Assembly: GCF_007992715.1 (NCBI RefSeq)
Contig: NZ_BKAU01000001.1
Location: 434,001 to 498,000 of the forward strand
Direction of reading: 5' to 3'
From: Chitinophaga cymbidii
GTDB taxonomy: Bacteria > Bacteroidota > Bacteroidia > Chitinophagales > Chitinophagaceae
DNA: 64,000 nt
Part shown: one piece after another, positions 60,232 to 64,000 of the stretch
Numbering within the stretch: position 1 is the stretch's first letter
How the letters are laid out: the number at the start of each line of letters is the position of its first letter
Notes under the pieces: generated by a model
Seen by the model: the letters and a program-made list of their open reading frames with translations, nothing else
Told to the model about the DNA's origin: nothing
Databases searched by the model: none
Translations under genes and position numbers: made by a program

Positions 60232-61824
60232 ATGCAGCATTTCTCACAACTCGTATTCACGCTGGCGCAAAGCACGAAGACCAACGAAAAGCTGGACGCG
60301 CTCAGCCGTTACTTCGCCACTGCCGATGAAAAGGACAAACCCTGGGTGCTCGCCCTCTTCTCCGGCCGCAGACCGAAGCGGATCGTCAACTCCACGCTGA
60401 TGAAACAGTGGTGCATGGAAGTAAGCGGTCTACCCGAATGGCTGTTCTCCGAATGCTATCACACTGTTGGCGATCTCGGTGAAACCATTGCGCTGCTGCT
60501 GCCGCCACCTAACACCACTACCGCGCCCAAACCCCTGCATTACTGGCTGGACCGCTTTCTGCAGCTGGAAAAAGCCTCCGAGGCCGAGAAATCCGCCTTC
60601 ATCCGCAACGCCTGGGACCAGCTGCAGCATACCGAGCGCTTTGTTTTCAACAAGCTCATCACCGGCGGCTTCCGCATCGGCGTATCGCAAAGCATGATCG
60701 TGAACGCGCTGGCACGAACGTACAACATCGCCCCCGCCATCATCTCCCATATGATCAGCGGCAACTGGGACCCGCAACAGACCACGCTGTCCGAACTGCT
60801 GAACGAAGAAGCCCGCAATACGGACGACTCCCGGCCTTACCCTTTCTTCCTCGCCTACGCACTGGAAAGCCCGCGGGGGGAACTGGGCGAGCCGGACGAA
60901 TGGCAGGCCGAATGGAAATGGGACGGCATCCGCGGGCAACTGATCCGCCGCAACGGCCAGCTCTTCATCTGGTCACGCGGAGAAGAGCTGATCACGGAGA
61001 AATTCCCGGAACTCACTGCCCTCCTGTCTTTCCTCCCGGACGGCGTGGCCATCGACGGGGAAATACTCACCTACGACCAGGAAAACGACCGCCCGTTGCC
61101 GTTCCAGGCCCTGCAAACACGCATCGGAAGAAAGAACGTGACGAGGAAACAATTGCAGGAAGCGCCCGTTGCCTTTCTCAGCTACGATCTGCTGGAATAT
61201 GAAGGCGAAGATATCCGCGCGCTGCCATTGCAGGACCGCCGCGCCTTGCTGGAAAAGCTCGTAGCCGCGGTGCATCAGCCCGCACTGAAAATATCGCCGG
61301 TAGTGGCTTACAGCGACTGGCCGCAGCTCGCCGCCCTCCGCGAGCAGTCCCGCAACAACGGCAGCGAGGGCCTGATGCTGAAAAGACGCAGCTCCGCCTA
61401 TCTCGTCGGCCGAAAGAGAGGCGACTGGTGGAAGTGGAAGATCGATCCGTTCACGGTGGATGCGGTGATGATATACGCCCAGAAAGGCCATGGGCGCCGC
61501 TCCAACCTGTACACCGATTATACCTTCGCCGTATGGAACGGCGATCAGCTGGTGCCCTTTGCCAAAGCCTATTCCGGGCTTACGGACAAAGAGATCGCGG
61601 AAGTGGACAACTGGGTAAAACGCAATTCGATCGAGAAATTCGGCCCAGTGCGGACGGTGAAGCCGGAGCTGGTGTTCGAGATCGCTTTTGAAGGCATCGC
61701 TGCGTCTAACCGCCATAAATCCGGTATTGCCCTGCGTTTTCCGCGTATTCACCGCTGGCGGAAAGACAAGCCGGTGGAGGAGATCAATACGCTGGACGAT
61801 CTCAGGCAGTTGCTGCGGGTCTGA
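60232..61824 (+). CDS. ATP-dependent DNA ligase
   Basis: 530 residues. The N-terminal ligase DNA-binding domain is about 1-200 (FVFNKLITGGFRIGVS). The nucleotidyltransferase domain has the adenylated Lys229 in EWKWDGIRGQL, with the downstream motifs VAIDGEILTY, FLSYDLLEYEG, EGLMLKRRSSAYLVGRK and WWKWKIDP. The OB fold completes it (about 410-530). It is of the LigB/ligase I size class, a second ligase beside the NAD+-dependent LigA expected elsewhere in the genome. One nt separates it from the exonuclease gene, so the two act as a repair pair. The helicase often found with them is not here. Confidence 0.94.
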   Translation: MQHFSQLVFTLAQSTKTNEKLDALSRYFATADEKDKPWVLALFSGRRPKRIVNSTLMKQWCMEVSGLPEWLFSECYHTVGDLGETIALLLPPPNTTTAPKPLHYWLDRFLQLEKASEAEKSAFIRNAWDQLQHTERFVFNKLITGGFRIGVSQSMIVNALARTYNIAPAIISHMISGNWDPQQTTLSELLNEEARNTDDSRPYPFFLAYALESPRGELGEPDEWQAEWKWDGIRGQLIRRNGQLFIWSRGEELITEKFPELTALLSFLPDGVAIDGEILTYDQENDRPLPFQALQTRIGRKNVTRKQLQEAPVAFLSYDLLEYEGEDIRALPLQDRRALLEKLVAAVHQPALKISPVVAYSDWPQLAALREQSRNNGSEGLMLKRRSSAYLVGRKRGDWWKWKIDPFTVDAVMIYAQKGHGRRSNLYTDYTFAVWNGDQLVPFAKAYSGLTDKEIAEVDNWVKRNSIEKFGPVRTVKPELVFEIAFEGIAASNRHKSGIALRFPRIHRWRKDKPVEEINTLDDLRQLLRV

Positions 61825-61944
61825 TGCCATTACTCCGATCGGGAAATCCTCCCAAACGCCCAAACCCGCTACTGTCTTAACATTCCTAATTTCCCACCCT
61901 GCAAAAAATTCCGCATTTCGTAAATCTCCTGGTACAGCAGATTG

Positions 61945-61952
61945 TAATTTTG
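61945..61952 (+). promoter_or_regulatory. -7 box for the second ECF sigma gene
   Basis: TAATTTTG, an exact match to TAnnTTTG, ends 28 nt before the sigma start at 61981. Confidence 0.55.
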
Positions 61953-61980
61953 CCTTTCATTAAAGATCAAGTGTAATAAT

Positions 61981-62580
61981 ATGACCAACCTTGATGTCAG
62001 GCAATTGTGGACAGGTTTGTTACAGGGAGATGAAAGCTTGTTTTACAGGTTGTATGACACACTCTACACAGGAGTCCTAGCCTATGGTCTGAAATTCTCT
62101 CCGGACCGCGAACTTGTAAAAGACGCTATTAACCAGACATTCCTGTACCTGTGGCAGAAACGCGCTTCGCTGCCGGATGCACAAAGTCCGCAAGCATACA
62201 TTCTTACCGCTTTCAAAAGACGGCTCATCAGCATGCTCGAAAGCCGGCAAGGAATCCCCTCTTCATCCGGATGGCCCGAAACCTGGAACGAGCCCGCAGA
62301 AACGTCGCATGAGCAAGTGCTTGTGCACCAGGATGATACTTACCGGTTACAGGAAACCGTATCCGCCGCTATTGCGTCGCTCCCGCCGCGGAAACAGCAA
62401 CTGATCCGCCTGAAATACCTGGAAGGTCTCAGCTACCGGGAAATTGCCGTGCGCACCCGCCTGAGCGAGCGCACGATCTATAATAAACTGCATGAAGCCG
62501 TCAAAACGCTGAGAACGCAGCTGGCGGACACTGACACTCCCTATCCTTCCGTATTGACGGCACAATTGGCCCTTCGCTAA
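61981..62580 (+). CDS. RNA polymerase ECF sigma factor (second system)
   Basis: 199 residues. Region 2 (LFYRLYDTLYTGVLAYGLKFSPDRELVKDAINQTFLYLWQKR) and region 4 (AIASLPPRKQQLIRLKYLEGLSYREIAVRTRLSERTIYNKLHEAVKTL) are both clear. The gene is followed by FecR (66 nt) and a TonB receptor with STN domain, the standard order for a trans-envelope signalling system. It presumably transcribes the receptor operon that begins at 63663. Confidence 0.94.
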   Translation: MTNLDVRQLWTGLLQGDESLFYRLYDTLYTGVLAYGLKFSPDRELVKDAINQTFLYLWQKRASLPDAQSPQAYILTAFKRRLISMLESRQGIPSSSGWPETWNEPAETSHEQVLVHQDDTYRLQETVSAAIASLPPRKQQLIRLKYLEGLSYREIAVRTRLSERTIYNKLHEAVKTLRTQLADTDTPYPSVLTAQLALR

Positions 62581-62646
62581 AAAAATTTCCCTTTTGAAGG
62601 GTAAAAGTTGACCCGCGCCCCCCTCTTCCTATAAAAGCCCTCTTGC

Positions 62647-63666
62647 ATGCAGCAACCTGTTACCATCGAATACCTGGTAAGCGATGAAACTTTTATAGCC
62701 TTCTGCCTTGGAACAGATCCGGATGCCATTGCGTACTGGACACAAAAAGAGCAGCAGCATCCGCAACATTATGCAGTATACCGGGAAGCCCGGGAACTCG
62801 TAATGGCCCTGCATGCGTACAGTCAGGCCAAAGAAATAGAAGAAGAAGCATCCAAACTGAAAGCATTGCTGCATGGGCCGGACGAAGCCGTTATGGCCGC
62901 CGATGCTATACCTGACGACCGGCGCATACAATGGCGGGTACCCGTTGCCGCCGCTATTGTACTGCTGGCGGGCATCTACTGTTTTCTGCTGCTGCGCAGG
63001 CCCGCAGTTACCTTAATAATGGTGCAGACCAGCGCCGGAGAAACGAAGCAGATCAGCCTGCCGGACGGTTCTTCCATATGGCTGAATGCGGAAAGCCGCC
63101 TGCAATACCCGAAGCCATTCGGGCAAAAGCGCGAGGTCGCACTCCTGGAAGGGGAAGCTTATTTCGATGTGATGCATGATGCGGAAAGACCTTTCCTGGT
63201 TACAACCCCTTCAGGCATGCGAGTGCTGGACATCGGAACGGCATTTAACGTAAAAAGCTACACGGCATTGGAGGAAGAAAGCGTGGGTGTCGTAACCGGG
63301 GAAGTATTACTAAGCCATCCGGGGCATCCCGGGAAAAGCCGTCTGAAGGCAGGAGAAGGCGGTATCGTTGATAAACGCTCCGGTACACTCAGGCTCGCGC
63401 ATTATTCGGGCGAAGCCGCAGGATGGATGAACGGCAATATTGTGCTGAACGATGTCAGCTTCCGTGAATTACAGCTGGTGCTCCGGAATACCTTTAAAAT
63501 ACAATTACTGTTCAGCGACACCGCCATGGCGGATTGCAGGATCACCACCTCCTTCCGCCGCAATGAAAAAATAACGGACATATTACGCACTTTAAAAATA
63601 GTATACGGCATCTCTTATACCACCCGCGGAGATACGATCCGCCTGAAGGGCACGCCCTGTACATGA
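62647..63666 (+). CDS. FecR-family sigma regulator (second system)
   Basis: 339 residues. Cytoplasmic N-terminal part (about 1-95), membrane helix VPVAAAIVLLAGIYCFLLL (about 99-116), FecR domain (QTSAGETKQISLPDGSSIWLN ... VALLEGEAYFDVMHDAERPFLV) and DUF4974 (LNDVSFRELQLVLRNTFKIQLLFSD). Its stop overlaps the start of the receptor gene (ATGA), which couples the two in translation. It receives the signal from the receptor STN domain and controls the sigma factor encoded upstream. Confidence 0.93.
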   Translation: MQQPVTIEYLVSDETFIAFCLGTDPDAIAYWTQKEQQHPQHYAVYREARELVMALHAYSQAKEIEEEASKLKALLHGPDEAVMAADAIPDDRRIQWRVPVAAAIVLLAGIYCFLLLRRPAVTLIMVQTSAGETKQISLPDGSSIWLNAESRLQYPKPFGQKREVALLEGEAYFDVMHDAERPFLVTTPSGMRVLDIGTAFNVKSYTALEEESVGVVTGEVLLSHPGHPGKSRLKAGEGGIVDKRSGTLRLAHYSGEAAGWMNGNIVLNDVSFRELQLVLRNTFKIQLLFSDTAMADCRITTSFRRNEKITDILRTLKIVYGISYTTRGDTIRLKGTPCT

Positions 63667-64000
63667 AACTCATAGGAATGAATAAAGGGATCATCATATT
63701 TTGCTGGTGCCTTGGTTGTTTAATGACAGCCGGAGCGGAAAGTCATGCCCGGCAGTCGCAGGACAGACGGTATGACATCAACATCAAGGCCGGTACGCTG
63801 GAAGAAGCGCTCCGCCAGATCAGCAGCATCACCAGGCTGAGCCTGACCTACAATCCGAACGACGCCCGGCAGATACGGATAAAAGCGATGGTTGCCCGGC
63901 AGGAAAGCATTCAGCTGATCCTTGGCAGATTATTGAATGGCACCGGTTATACCTTCCTGGTAAACGGCCCGCAGGTGCTGGTATATAAAGAAAGAACACA
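63663..64000 (+). CDS. SusC-type TonB-dependent receptor (partial, N-terminus only)
   Basis: Begins at ATG 63663, which overlaps the fecR stop, and runs off the right edge; 112 codons are visible. An internal ATG at 63678 is possible. Signal peptide with IIIFCWCLGCLMTAGAESHA, then the STN domain: DINIKAGTLEEALRQISSIT ... IQLILGRLLNGTGYTFLVNG. STN domains at the front of TonB receptors interact with FecR, fitting the gene order. The plug and barrel lie outside the window, so substrate type is unknown. Confidence 0.88.
   Translation, partial: MKLIGMNKGIIIFCWCLGCLMTAGAESHARQSQDRRYDINIKAGTLEEALRQISSITRLSLTYNPNDARQIRIKAMVARQESIQLILGRLLNGTGYTFLVNGPQVLVYKERT

Noticed and set aside
1..64000. tRNA genes, rRNA genes, insertion sequences and integrase attachment sites
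   Set aside because: I saw no tRNA-like T-arm context, transposase or integrase. A small or unusual RNA gene could still be missed without a covariance search.

Overview
The window reads as chromosomal DNA of a Bacteroidota bacterium, most likely Chitinophagaceae and Chitinophaga-like. The reasons are the SusC/SusD pairs, ECF sigma/FecR pairs next to TonB receptors with an N-terminal STN domain, a DarA/DarB gene pair typical of flexirubin pigment clusters, head-GIN and DUF6520-type proteins, and Bacteroidota promoters (-7 box TAnnTTTG) just ahead of several starts. I see no rRNA, tRNA, CRISPR array, phage or insertion sequence. The genus is an inference; the class-level placement is firm.

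Layout. (1) 1-3218, minus strand: a nitrite-assimilation operon nirB-nirD-outer-membrane porin, the last gene cut by the window edge, with a divergent AraC-type regulator at 3590. (2) 4726-5540: a MauE/DoxX-like membrane protein and a small secreted three-cysteine protein. (3) 5595-12842, minus: SusD, SusC, ECF sigma, a 67-residue unknown and FecR, next to two convergent GH92 alpha-mannosidases (13017-17732) and a LacI regulator (to 19079). Together this looks like a mannoside utilisation locus. (4) 19273-24071, minus: copper chaperone, CopA copper ATPase and a CPA2 cation/proton antiporter. (5) 24138-35877: a complete hexuronate/pectin-fragment route. GH88 unsaturated uronyl hydrolase, KduI and KduD process unsaturated uronates. 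UxaC, UxaB and UxaA turn galacturonate/glucuronate into 2-keto-3-deoxygluconate (KDG). KdgK and KdgA split KDG, ExuT imports uronates, and a LacI regulator sits inside. Its probable operator recurs at the kduI, uxaA and exuT promoters. (6) 36089-39932: mnmA, an RsmB-type rRNA methyltransferase and a serine beta-lactamase-like hydrolase. (7) 39968-45023: sucAB (2-oxoglutarate dehydrogenase E1/E2), rpsT and a repeat-bearing leader. (8) 45082-46812: an M14 carboxypeptidase. (9) 46940-55316, minus: nine genes of a dialkylresorcinol/flexirubin-type cluster (darA, darB, unknown, BtrH-like, ABC ATPase and permease, ACP, KAS II, ketosynthase/chain-length factor) without the rest of a flexirubin cluster. 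(10) 55374-61824: head-GIN lipoprotein, guaA, an orphan substrate-binding-like lipoprotein, and a DNA exonuclease/ATP-dependent ligase pair. (11) 61981-64000: a second ECF sigma/FecR/SusC system, with the receptor cut by the right edge.

The observations most worth a second look are: the leader of darB, where about 2.3 tandem copies of a 44-46 bp unit repeat the start-codon context, create two mini-ORFs and offer competing hairpins; matching operator/-33 geometry at kduI and at exuT, the latter buried in the end of kdgA; the flexirubin-type gene set that stops short of the polyene and aryl-starter genes; an ECF/FecR operon in reversed order with a small unknown protein; a base-composition step inside susC; and several unassigned inverted or tandem repeats between genes. 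I found no clearly new multi-gene system. The MauE/small cysteine protein pair and the darB leader are the best candidates for undescribed biology.
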